In this document: positions 19,501 through 27,428 of the stretch, piece after piece
How positions within the stretch are numbered: the stretch's first letter is position 1
Layout of the letters: each line of letters begins with the position of its first letter
Assembly: GCF_002368115.1 (NCBI RefSeq)
Contig: NZ_AP018316.1
Span: 2,778,476-2,842,475 of the forward strand
Length of the DNA: 64,000 nt
DNA from: Dolichospermum compactum NIES-806
Lineage (GTDB): Bacteria; Cyanobacteriota; Cyanobacteriia; Cyanobacteriales; Nostocaceae
Direction: 5' to 3'
Position numbers and translations under genes: made by a program
Notes under the pieces: generated by a model
What the model saw: only the letters and a program-made list of their open reading frames with translations
What the model was told of the DNA's origin: nothing
Databases searched by the model: none

Positions 19501-19887
19501 ACACAAGAATTAAAAGTTGGTCTAGGTGTATTTGAAAATGTCCGTCCAGAAGTTTATAATTTTAGTGTTTCTGGTTTAGAAGTTGTCAAATCTTGGTTAG
19601 CTTATAGAATGAGAGACGGTGCTGGTAAAAAGTCTTCACCTTTAGATGATATTCGTCCTCAAACTTGGCAATTTGATCTTGAATTACTTGATTTACTTTG
19701 GGTTTTAGATGCGACTGTAGATTTATATCCCTCTTTATCTTCTTTATTCGATGAAGTGATTAAAAGTCAATTGTTTACATCTGCTGAGTTTCCACAACCA
19801 ACAGAGTTAGAAAAATTTAATTCTTTAGAAGTTCAGAGTGAGTTACCACTTTTAAATTTGGAAGAAATAGATGAAGAAGATGAGTAA
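16534..19887 (+). CDS. Single-chain restriction-modification enzyme (type ISP/IIG-like N6-adenine methyltransferase)
   Basis: 1117 residues. The N-terminal PD-(D/E)XK-like nuclease motif is GRPDMGI followed by GHIELKAPG (Asp72, Glu86, Lys88). A helical linker leads to an N6-adenine methyltransferase core with motif I DPACGTGTYIL (about 368) and catalytic motif IV NPPY (Asn489). The long C-terminal part resembles the specificity domain of type ISP enzymes (LlaBIII type). The SF2 helicase that type ISP enzymes carry between nuclease and methylase is absent, so the architecture is closer to type IIG. No separate specificity or nuclease gene is adjacent. Reading frame and motifs are intact, so it may be active. 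Confidence 0.82.
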   Translation: MSSNPEIQFLSHLQDYAKDLTTKFSLSAVSFGAEDELKSPIENLLKSAANILNLSIVVVTEVREKVLSGRPDMGITINGLLMGHIELKAPGKGADPNKLKGDDKQQWEKFKSLPNVIYTDGNSWGLYRTGEKVGKTIKFSGYITAKGASAITAQNANDLLILLRDFLNWQPIVPSTPKALAEMLAPICRLLRKDFLTALEDPESNLSQVAKDWRHYLFPDADNQKFADAYAQTLTYALLLARFSGADDLSLPQAVKTIRTGHNLLADALKILGDEAAREQIEVSVNLLERIIAAIDITALNKDGSEDPWLYFYEDFLAKYDPKMRKERGVYYTPIPVIKTQVRLVAELLAEHFDAEFSFVDDKVITLDPACGTGTYILTAIKHGVDQISNLRGKGMKVSAATNAAANIHAFEILVGPYAVAHLRLTQQILSEGGTLPENGVHVYLSDTLESPYAKLSGNLPLIYKSLGQEYKRAQKIKQNTPVMVCLGNPPYNRQTIDEDDLMNQKRKGGWVRFGDDEQKIDENEQLIKKRPILEDFLEPLTAMGYGVHAKNLYNDYVYFWRWALWKVFEANTENRAGIISFITASSYLRGPGFAGMRKVMRQTFDELWIIDLEGDNLGARKTENVFAIQTPVAIAIGVCYNKPQPEVPAKVHFTRIDGTTEEKLASLENIHSFQDLQWRECANNWTDLFLPVSDTDYGNWAKLTDLFPWQSGGVQFKRTWTIGENKEVLNERWQTLINASKSPGIQKKLFKETRDRKITKQYKSLEDGTLLPPITNLLPKSPSLEPIRYAYRSFDRQWALLDNRLCDYAKPGLLRYHSDKQVYMTSLLTNVLGNGLSAVATSLIPDLDHFRGSFGAKHIIPLWRNSEATEPNITNGVLEILSNKFNYNISPEDFFAYCYGILATPKYVKEFWNELETPGPRISITKNRDLFIKVVEIGRTLVWLHTYCERFVPSGKKPGKIPVGRVRCQKGIPNTVNDYPTEFSYDVGTQELKVGLGVFENVRPEVYNFSVSGLEVVKSWLAYRMRDGAGKKSSPLDDIRPQTWQFDLELLDLLWVLDATVDLYPSLSSLFDEVIKSQLFTSAEFPQPTELEKFNSLEVQSELPLLNLEEIDEEDE

Positions 19888-19921
19888 ATACTTGACTTTA
19901 TCCTAAAAATAACAAAAATGC

Positions 19922-19942
19922 AGAGCGATCGTTTATCGCTCT
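19922..19942 (+). terminator. Hairpin terminator after the restriction-modification gene
   Basis: AGAGCGAT and ATCGCTCT form an 8-bp stem with a 5-base loop, followed by TTGTTGG, 35 bases after the stop. Confidence 0.6.
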
Positions 19943-20102
19943 TTGTTGGTTAACGGTGGAATGAATGCGTTAGCGAAACTTACCAAATGTAAATCTATCG
20001 CATTATGAACTCAAATACTTAATTAAGTATTATAAACACAATCATAAACAAAGAATGAAATAAAATGCAAGCCATTAGATAAAGTTTGAGGAAATAACAA
20101 AA

Positions 20103-20747
20103 ATGGATACTAACATAGCTGATCTTCGCAAAGATTACACATTACAGGATTTGAATGAGAAACAAATTGATCCAAATCCATTTATACAATTTAAAATTTG
20201 GTTCGGTCAATCCCTAGCAGCCCAGCTACCTGAACCTAATGCTATGACTTTGGCTACTTGTACATCCGAGGGTCAACCTTCAGCGAGAATGGTATTACTC
20301 AAAGATTTTGATGAACGGGGGTTTGTCTTGTTTACTAATTACAATAGCCAAAAAGGACAGGAACTGACCGTAAATCCCCATGCTGCTTTAGTTTTTTGGT
20401 GGGCGGAATTAGAACGCCAAGTGAGGATTGTGGGAACTGTGGAAAAAATTTCCGCAGCAGAATCTGATAACTATTTTGAAATCCGTCCTGCATATAGTCG
20501 GCTGGGTGCTTGGGCTTCTAATCAAAGCGAAATAATTGCGAACAGAGAAATCTTAGAGTTACAATTGCAAGAATTTCAGCGCAAATATGAAAATCAGGAA
20601 GTTCCTCGTCCTCCGCATTGGGGTGGTTTTCGGGTGATTCCTCAAAAAATTGAGTTTTGGCAAGGAAGATCGAGTCGTTTACATGATCGCCTGTTATATA
20701 CTCGTGTAGATGATGGCAGCTGGGAAATTGAGCGTTTATCACCTTGA
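20103..20747 (+). CDS. pdxH: Pyridoxamine 5'-phosphate oxidase
   Basis: A 214-residue FMN flavoprotein that oxidises pyridoxine/pyridoxamine 5'-phosphate to PLP. Typical segments are present: AMTLATCTSEGQPSARMVLLK, GFVLFTNYNSQKGQEL, FWWAELERQVRIVG and the C-terminal PQKIEFWQGRSSRLHDR, which binds the substrate phosphate. A GAGGA-type ribosome-binding site precedes the ATG. Monocistronic. Confidence 0.95.
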   Translation: MDTNIADLRKDYTLQDLNEKQIDPNPFIQFKIWFGQSLAAQLPEPNAMTLATCTSEGQPSARMVLLKDFDERGFVLFTNYNSQKGQELTVNPHAALVFWWAELERQVRIVGTVEKISAAESDNYFEIRPAYSRLGAWASNQSEIIANREILELQLQEFQRKYENQEVPRPPHWGGFRVIPQKIEFWQGRSSRLHDRLLYTRVDDGSWEIERLSP

Positions 20748-20765
20748 TTGAATATTTGATGTCAG

Positions 20766-20862
20766 CATTCAGCTATCAGCAGTAATGGTGAAGAAGAAGA
20801 AAGTTATACACATTTAACATTCTGTATTTCCGTATTGAAAACTGATAGCTGAGGACTGAATG
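20766..20862. repeat. Imperfect inverted repeat, CATTCAG...CTGAATG
   Basis: The arms contain CATTCAGCTATCAG and CTGATAGCTGAGGACTGAATG-like sequence flanking a short core. It is a small repeat element after pdxH. The rest of the gap to 21171 shows nothing recognisable. Confidence 0.5.
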
Positions 20863-21171
20863 TTTAAATGATAATTAATTAAGAAGATCCTGATCAGATT
20901 AGAAAACAGTGATTATTAATTAATAATTCAGTATACAACAGGTTGCGTAGTTAGGAGGTACAAAATCCAAATTGCGACCTATACACAAAGCCAGTTTTAC
21001 TCTGTGACTCATGAATTGGTGACTCCTAAATTCTGCCGTAAGTTAACTACCCCAAATTATCTTTGATATATGTTTCTTAATGTACAGTTAGATTATAATG
21101 AATTTGTATATAGTAAGCATGACTTATCAAAAAGACCGACAATTTAAATTTTGATACACATTTTTAACTTT

Positions 21172-22272
21172 ATGCGAATCATACATATATTAAATCATGT
21201 CCAGGAAATCGGTAATGGTATTGTCAATGTAGCTGTGGATATGGCTTGTTTGCAATCCCAATCTGGCGATGATGTGGCGGTGATTTCAGCGGGAGGGGGA
21301 TACGAAAAATTATTAAATCAATTTGGTGTTAAACATTACGCAGTTAACCAAAATCGTCAGCCAATAACAATGATTAAGGCGGCGATCGCTTATCGGAAAA
21401 TTGTGCAAGAATTTCAACCAGATATAGTTCATGCTCACATGATGACTGGTGTGGTGTTAGCACGGGCTTTGAGATGGGAGAATGGATATATTTTAGTGGC
21501 TACTGTTCATAATGAATTTCAACGGAGTAGCTTATTAATGGGTTTAGCAGATCGAGTAATTGCTGTTAGTAAGGCTGTCAAAAATTCGATGGTGCAACGG
21601 GGAATTCCTGAACATAAATTACGGGTAATTTGTAATGGGACATTGGGTAGTCTGCGGACTCGGAAAATATCCGATTATCAACCTTTAAGTTTAGAGCATC
21701 CTGCAATTATTACCGTAGCAGGAATGTATAAACGAAAAGGAATTACTGAGTTAATCGCGGCTTTTGAAGAAATTGCCCAGGATTTTCCCGCAGTACATTT
21801 ATATTTGGTGGGAAATGGTCCAGATAAAGAAATATTTGAGTCTCAAGCCCAAGCAACGTCTGTGAGTCATCGGATTCACTTTGAAGGGTTTCAGCCTGAA
21901 CCCCAACGTTATTTACTAGCCTGTGATATTTTTGTCTTAGCTTCCCACCGTGAACCCTTTGGTTTGGTGCTTTCGGAAGCGAGGGAAGCAGGGCTGGCAA
22001 TTGTGGCTACGAAGGTGGACGGGATTCCAGAGGCGTTGGATAATGGCAAAGCGGGGATATTAGTACCGGTGGAGGATAGTCATCAGTTGGCTCAGGCATT
22101 AGTAAAATTATTGAGTGATGCCAATATACTTCAGGAATGGAAACAGCGATCGCAGGAAAATTTAGAATGGTTAAATGTTGCCCGTGTACATCAAGAAACA
22201 TTGGCTGTATATGAAGAATTAGAAATTGTTGAATCACCTAAACACGCAAGCACTTTTTCAAGTTCTAGATAA
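21172..22272 (+). CDS. Glycosyltransferase family 4 protein
   Basis: A GT-B-fold glycosyltransferase of 366 residues. The N-terminal half includes DIVHAHMMTGVV and VATVHNEFQ. The C-terminal half has the GT4 nucleotide-sugar segment, LVGNGPDKE, and the EX7E motif in EPFGLVLSEAREAG. I start at ATG 21172 (MRIIHILNHVQ), because the upstream seven codons begin with TTG and look unlike the family. It probably acts in cell-surface polysaccharide or glycolipid synthesis. No cluster partners are adjacent. Confidence 0.85.
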   Translation: MRIIHILNHVQEIGNGIVNVAVDMACLQSQSGDDVAVISAGGGYEKLLNQFGVKHYAVNQNRQPITMIKAAIAYRKIVQEFQPDIVHAHMMTGVVLARALRWENGYILVATVHNEFQRSSLLMGLADRVIAVSKAVKNSMVQRGIPEHKLRVICNGTLGSLRTRKISDYQPLSLEHPAIITVAGMYKRKGITELIAAFEEIAQDFPAVHLYLVGNGPDKEIFESQAQATSVSHRIHFEGFQPEPQRYLLACDIFVLASHREPFGLVLSEAREAGLAIVATKVDGIPEALDNGKAGILVPVEDSHQLAQALVKLLSDANILQEWKQRSQENLEWLNVARVHQETLAVYEELEIVESPKHASTFSSSR

Positions 22273-22273
22273 T

Positions 22274-22336
22274 TCTTTCTTTTTCTTCTTTCTTCTTCCT
22301 GACTCCTGACTCCTCACTCCTGACTCCTGACTCCTG
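22274..22336. repeat. Heptamer repeats (TGACTCC)
   Basis: A CT-rich tract followed by tandem TGACTCC units in the gap between the convergent glycosyltransferase and RND permease genes. Confidence 0.8.
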
Positions 22337-22338
22337 AA

Positions 22339-25300
22339 TTAGGTTTTCAGGAAAGTTTTTCTCCATCTACGCAATCTGATTAATATTGGTTTTGCCCAGC
22401 GCACACCCAAAACATCATGTAGCAGTGTGTAAAAACAGGGTATAATAAACAGCGTTAGTAGTGTGGCTAAAGATAAACCGGAAAAGACGACTATTCCCAA
22501 TGGTTGCAAAAATTCTGCTCCTTCCCCAATTCCCAAAGCCACAGGAAACATCCCTAGAACAGTGGTAATAGTGGTCATTAATATGGGTCTGAGCCGTTGG
22601 GGTGCTGCTTGCAAAATAGCGGTGCGGCGGTCAATTTTATCCCGTTCTCGAATTTGGTTAGCCAGTTCGATCATGATAATGGCGTTGTTAACAACAATAC
22701 CGACTAATAGAACTGCACCAACTATAACCGTTGCGCCAATAGCGGTTTTAGTAATGTAAAGTCCGAAAATACCCCCAGCAAATGCTAGAGGAATAGTAAA
22801 CATAATTACTAATGGGTCAACGAGAGAATTGTATTGTACCGCCATGACGACAAATACTAAAAAGGCGGCTAATCCTCCTAAAAGTAGGAGAGATTGTTGT
22901 AATTGTTGATTAGATTCAACGGCTGCACTGGGTAAAATGCTAATACCTTTGGGTAAATCTAGACTGCTAAGAACTTCGGTTACTTGAGAAATGGCCTGAC
23001 CGAGACTAGCACCTTCTGTTAAATTTCCCGCAATTAATAATACCCGTCTTTGGTTAATGCGCTGAATTTCTCCTGGTGCTTGACCGGATGTAATTTTGGC
23101 AACATCACTCAAGCGAATTTGATAATTGTTATCTACAAACAACGGTAATCTTTCTAATTGAGAAGTTGTTTGTAGTGCGGCTTCATTTAATTGAACTCGC
23201 ACATCTACTAAACGGTTAGCGCGTTGGAGTTGAGTGGGGATACTACCTGTAATTGCTGTTTGAATTGTGTCCCCAATCTCCTGAGCATTCAAACCGACAT
23301 TGGCGACTCGTTCCCAATCTGGGAGAATCTGAATTTCTGGTTGACGAGTATCTGCGTCAGGACGGAATCTGACTGAGGTAATTTGCTCATCTAAAGTTGC
23401 TAAAACTTGACGACCGGCTGTTTCTAGGGTTTTTGCGTCATTTCCTTGGAGAATGATATCAATATCAGCACCTCTAACGGGAGAGTTATTGAGAATTAAA
23501 CCCCGAACTTGTCCAGGAAAAAGACGCAACCGAATATCTACTAAGTTGAGTTTTTTGAACTGTTGGGTAACTCGTTCGACAAAAGTATCTATATTACTAC
23601 CAGATTTAAGGGTAATGGTGCTGGAACTTCGCAGGGAGTTGGAGTTAGTATTTCCACCAAAAAGAGAACCACCAACGGTAGAAAATACATAAGCTGTTTC
23701 TGGTTGATTGCGGAGAATTTCATCTACCGCTTTCATAACTTTTCGGTTAGTTTCTAGGGGTGTACCAGAGGGAAACTGAGCCGATAAAGTCGCTTGTCCA
23801 GTGTTAATGCGCGGGAGGATTTGTTGAGGAATTTGGGGAGCCATCCACCAACTACTACCACCTAAGATGATAATAGCGATCGCAATTGTGAGCAACCGCC
23901 AACGTAATATCCCTGCTAAAAAACGTCCATATAATCTTGTAGACGCATCAAACTGACGGTTAAATTCTCGCAGGGGCCAAAATTTATGTAAAGAACTCGA
24001 AGCTTTGATTCCCAACAATTGAGATGTCATCATGGGAACAATAGTTACAGCAACTAAAATAGAAGCTGCTACAGCAAAACTGATGGTCAAAATTAACTCA
24101 TTAAATAGCAAAGAAATAAAACCACCAATTAACAAAAAGGGTAAGACCGCAACTAAGTTTGTACTTGTAGAAGCTAATAAGGCTGATTCTACTTCACGGC
24201 TACTTTGTTCTGATTGTTGAATAACTGATAACTGGGAATTGCTTACACCTTCGGCAATATTCTCTAGCATAACTATGGAATTATCTACCACAATTCCCAC
24301 ACCCAAGGCTAAACCACCTAAGCTGAAAATGTTGATAGATAAACCAAATAATCCCATGAAAATGATAGCGGCTAAAGATGCCAGAGGAATAGCCAAAACA
24401 ATAATGAAAGTTTGTCTCAGAGAACCTAGAAAAAGTAAAACTGCTATGGCGGCTAATCCTGTACCAATTATTCCCGAAGTGGTAACGTTAGCGATGGAAT
24501 TACGAATAAATTTAGATTCATCTAAAGTTGGTGTCAGTGTTGCTTCTCGCGGAATTAAACCAGATTGTTGTAATTCTTCTAATCGTTTTTTAACACTATC
24601 AACTACATTAACAGTATTGGCATCTGGTTGTTTTTGAATACTGACTTTTACCGACTCTTCCCCATTCAATAAAACATATACCCGTTGATTTTCTGCACCA
24701 TCAATGACTTCGGCAAAGTCACGTAAATAAACCCGATTTTTGACATTAGAATTAGGAACAGAAACTTCAAACAATAAATTATTAATTTCTTCCGCATTTT
24801 TGAAGCGTCCCACAGTTCGGGTTAAAGGTTCGGAATTTTTTCCTAAAATTCGGCCTCCAGAAATATCTTGATTCCGGTTTTTTAATTCATTGAGAACATC
24901 ATTTAAACCGACACCAAAAGATTGTAATCTTTCTAAATTAATATTGACTCTAACTTCTTCTTTGACTCCTCCTGATACATCTACTACTGCGACTCCTGGA
25001 ACTACATTTAATTCACGCGCTAATTCTTCTTCTGCAAATACCCGCAAATCAACACCTTTGAGAGTCGGTGAAGTAATTGCAAATTCATAAACTGGTAATT
25101 GAGAAGGATCAACTTTAAATAAACGTGGTTCTCCAATTGTATCTGGTAATCTATTTCTAGCCCGATTAAAGGTAGCTGTGGCATCATTCAAAGCTTGGTC
25201 AATATTTCCCCCTGGTTGGAAATATAAATCTAAACTGATGTTACCTTCACGAGTTTGGGAAAAAACTTGTAATACCCCTTCTGTCGAACTAAAAGATTCT

Positions 25301-25530
25301 TCTAGAGGTTTGGTAATTTCATCAATTGCTACTTCTGGAGAAATTCCCGGTGCTTCCATGCGAACACCAATCCGAGGATAGGTAATTGATGGTAATAAAT
25401 CTACTGGTAATCGCAGCATGAAAAACACGCCCATTACCACAACTGCTAAGGTTAGCATCAATGTACCAATATGTTGGCGAATGGAAATAGCACTCAAACT
25501 AAATCCATTATTTGTATTTGTTTGTTGCAT
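22339..25530 (-). CDS. RND efflux transporter permease (AcrB/HAE1-like)
   Basis: A 1063-residue inner-membrane pump subunit with the duplicated RND layout: a TM helix at 25-45, a large periplasmic domain, six TM helices (about 330-530), then the second half repeating this. The conserved GVGIVVDNSIVMLENI in TM4 carries the proton-relay acidic residue. The second-half counterpart is GIVVNNAIIMIELANQIR. It uses proton motive force to export hydrophobic compounds. The adaptor gene lies 77 bp upstream on the same strand, so they probably form an operon. The outer-membrane TolC partner is elsewhere. Confidence 0.92.
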   Translation of the reverse strand: MQQTNTNNGFSLSAISIRQHIGTLMLTLAVVVMGVFFMLRLPVDLLPSITYPRIGVRMEAPGISPEVAIDEITKPLEESFSSTEGVLQVFSQTREGNISLDLYFQPGGNIDQALNDATATFNRARNRLPDTIGEPRLFKVDPSQLPVYEFAITSPTLKGVDLRVFAEEELARELNVVPGVAVVDVSGGVKEEVRVNINLERLQSFGVGLNDVLNELKNRNQDISGGRILGKNSEPLTRTVGRFKNAEEINNLLFEVSVPNSNVKNRVYLRDFAEVIDGAENQRVYVLLNGEESVKVSIQKQPDANTVNVVDSVKKRLEELQQSGLIPREATLTPTLDESKFIRNSIANVTTSGIIGTGLAAIAVLLFLGSLRQTFIIVLAIPLASLAAIIFMGLFGLSINIFSLGGLALGVGIVVDNSIVMLENIAEGVSNSQLSVIQQSEQSSREVESALLASTSTNLVAVLPFLLIGGFISLLFNELILTISFAVAASILVAVTIVPMMTSQLLGIKASSSLHKFWPLREFNRQFDASTRLYGRFLAGILRWRLLTIAIAIIILGGSSWWMAPQIPQQILPRINTGQATLSAQFPSGTPLETNRKVMKAVDEILRNQPETAYVFSTVGGSLFGGNTNSNSLRSSSTITLKSGSNIDTFVERVTQQFKKLNLVDIRLRLFPGQVRGLILNNSPVRGADIDIILQGNDAKTLETAGRQVLATLDEQITSVRFRPDADTRQPEIQILPDWERVANVGLNAQEIGDTIQTAITGSIPTQLQRANRLVDVRVQLNEAALQTTSQLERLPLFVDNNYQIRLSDVAKITSGQAPGEIQRINQRRVLLIAGNLTEGASLGQAISQVTEVLSSLDLPKGISILPSAAVESNQQLQQSLLLLGGLAAFLVFVVMAVQYNSLVDPLVIMFTIPLAFAGGIFGLYITKTAIGATVIVGAVLLVGIVVNNAIIMIELANQIRERDKIDRRTAILQAAPQRLRPILMTTITTVLGMFPVALGIGEGAEFLQPLGIVVFSGLSLATLLTLFIIPCFYTLLHDVLGVRWAKPILIRLRRWRKTFLKT

Positions 25531-25607
25531 ATAGTAATCTGATTTGATAATTTATTGGTAATAGGTAATAGGAAAATTATTTCCCCCTGCTCCTTGCTCC
25601 CTACCTC

Positions 25608-26903
25608 TTATTCCTTTTCCGACAACATTGATAATTTAACAACTGCACCATCTTTTAATGGTTTACTGCTGCGAACAACATAACTTTCTCCTGGTTGTAA
25701 GCCTGATAAAATTTCTATTTTGCCGTTAGCAATTTTTCCTAAAGATACTGGACGTTGTTTAACTGTGGTTTTTTTATCTGTTTTTTCAATTACGAAAAGT
25801 GTAGAGTTACTATTTTCTAATTGTGGTTTTTTGTCTTGACTACTAATTGCGGTTTCTGGGACAACTACAAGCGGTTTTGTTTGGGTGGTAAAGCTAACTC
25901 TTGCTAATAACCCACTACCAATTTTCCCCCCAATGTTGTCCATAACAATTTCTACAGGGATTAACCGGGCTGTAGTATCAGCAGTTGGGGAAATACGGGA
26001 TACTTTGCCTATCAATTTTTGGTCAGGAAAGGCATCTAATTTGACTTCTACAGATTGCCCAACTTGGATTTTTGCTAGTTCTAATTCCGAAACTTGGGCG
26101 ACAACTTTAACGCGACTAAAATCAGCAACTTTTAAAACTTCGCTACCAGGTTGTAATAAATTTCCTGGTTCTGTGACTTTTTCGGTGACTACACCTGTAA
26201 TGGGGGAAATTAACCGAGAATAAGAACGGCGTTCAATGGCGGCGCTAACGGCTGCTTTTTGGGCAAATACTCGACCTTGGGCGGCGGCTACAGCTTGCTT
26301 TTCTGTATTGACTTGTGCGGTGGCAGCGCGGAGGGATTGGGCGGCTGTTCTCGCTCTGGTTTGTGCCTGTTGGGCGTTTTGTTGGGCGATCGCCCCTTCT
26401 TTGTATAATTGTGTTAGTCTGCGGAAATCTGCCTCCGCTTGGACTAATTCTAGCCTGGCTGTTTCCACTTGGGCGAGAGCATTACTTACTTGAGTCTGCG
26501 CTCTGGCTACTTCTGATTTAGTGGTTGCTAATTGTGCTTCTGCTTGTTTTACTGCGGTGAGTAAGAGGGTATCGTCCAATTGACTGATGATTTTACCGCG
26601 TTGGACTATATCACCGATATCTAAGTTTAATGAGATGAGTCTGCCTTCAACTTGCGATCGCACGGAAACAATTCGCAAGGGGGCAGTATTACCAATATAC
26701 TCTGGTTGGGGGTTTAAAAGATTAGTACGAGCGATCGCCACATCTACAGCCGGTTCTTGATTAGCACGTTGAGGTCTTTGGGATTGTGCTTTGGCTGATT
26801 CTTTTGGCAATGAACCACAACTGGCTGTCAATAGCGCTATTCCTAACATTGAGGGCGTAAATATACGTTGTGCTAGGACTAGTACCCTGATGTCCAAAAT
26901 CAT
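25608..26903 (-). CDS. RND efflux periplasmic adaptor (membrane fusion protein)
   Basis: A 431-residue HlyD/AcrA-type adaptor. The N-terminal hydrophobic segment ends in the lipobox-like LLTASCGS (Cys about 29), suggesting a lipoprotein. The lipoyl/barrel-sandwich halves (about 76-100 and 233-260) flank a long Ala/Gln-rich coiled-coil hairpin (about 110-220), followed by beta-barrel and membrane-proximal domains. It is first in the two-gene operon with the permease. The start could also be the Met at residue 19, but the longer form gives a better signal peptide. Confidence 0.9.
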   Translation of the reverse strand: MILDIRVLVLAQRIFTPSMLGIALLTASCGSLPKESAKAQSQRPQRANQEPAVDVAIARTNLLNPQPEYIGNTAPLRIVSVRSQVEGRLISLNLDIGDIVQRGKIISQLDDTLLLTAVKQAEAQLATTKSEVARAQTQVSNALAQVETARLELVQAEADFRRLTQLYKEGAIAQQNAQQAQTRARTAAQSLRAATAQVNTEKQAVAAAQGRVFAQKAAVSAAIERRSYSRLISPITGVVTEKVTEPGNLLQPGSEVLKVADFSRVKVVAQVSELELAKIQVGQSVEVKLDAFPDQKLIGKVSRISPTADTTARLIPVEIVMDNIGGKIGSGLLARVSFTTQTKPLVVVPETAISSQDKKPQLENSNSTLFVIEKTDKKTTVKQRPVSLGKIANGKIEILSGLQPGESYVVRSSKPLKDGAVVKLSMLSEKE

Positions 26904-27130
26904 TAATTTTGCTCCTATGTAAATTTTTTAGAGTTAATTTCTATTGATGGATATACTGTGGACATTGCTGTATATATTATATTGCTCTCTGGAAATATAA
27001 ACTTAGTATTAAAGATTTTTCCTAAATTTGCACGTTACTAAAGTCATGTTTTATCCCATATTCTCAAGAGTAGAGTGAAAAAAGAAATTTTCGACTCACA
27101 TTCAAAGAGTGAGTTCTACTATCAATTAAA

Positions 27131-27355
27131 CTGGGATTATGTTTAGGATTGTGGGAAGGAGAAAAAGAGGGGCGTACAGGTTACTGGCTAAGATGGTGGG
27201 ATCAAGCAGGTAATCTGTTACACTAGGCTGTAGAAAAGCTAGAACAAGAACAGCAACGGACTGAACAGGAACGTCAACGGGCTGAATAGGAAAGCCAAAG
27301 AGCTAAAAGGTTAGCATAACAATTACGCGCACTGGGTATTGATCCAATTGATTAA
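27131..27355 (+). pseudogene. Uma2-family endonuclease, C-terminal relic
   Basis: One frame reads GLCLGLWEGEKEGRTGYWLR, then WWDQAGNLLH, then Q/E/R-rich repeats and a final QLRALGIDPID and stop. This is the characteristic C-terminus of the large cyanobacterial Uma2 (DUF820) family. Three in-frame stops interrupt it (near 27223, 27286 and 27316) and the N-terminal two thirds are missing. A degraded gene fragment. Confidence 0.75.
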
Positions 27356-27376
27356 ATGTGCATTTTCTAAAATTGT

Positions 27377-27406
27377 TGTAGAGATGTTTCCTGGAACGTC
27401 TCTACA
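27377..27406. repeat. 30-bp palindrome, TGTAGAGACGTTTC family
   Basis: Imperfect palindrome with arms TGTAGAGATGTTTCC and GGAACGTCTCTACA. It is a relative of the perfect copy inside mfd at 34255-34284. It may act as a terminator for the large membrane protein gene read from the other side. Confidence 0.75.
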
Positions 27407-27428
27407 TTCTTTTTTATGAGATGTTTAA

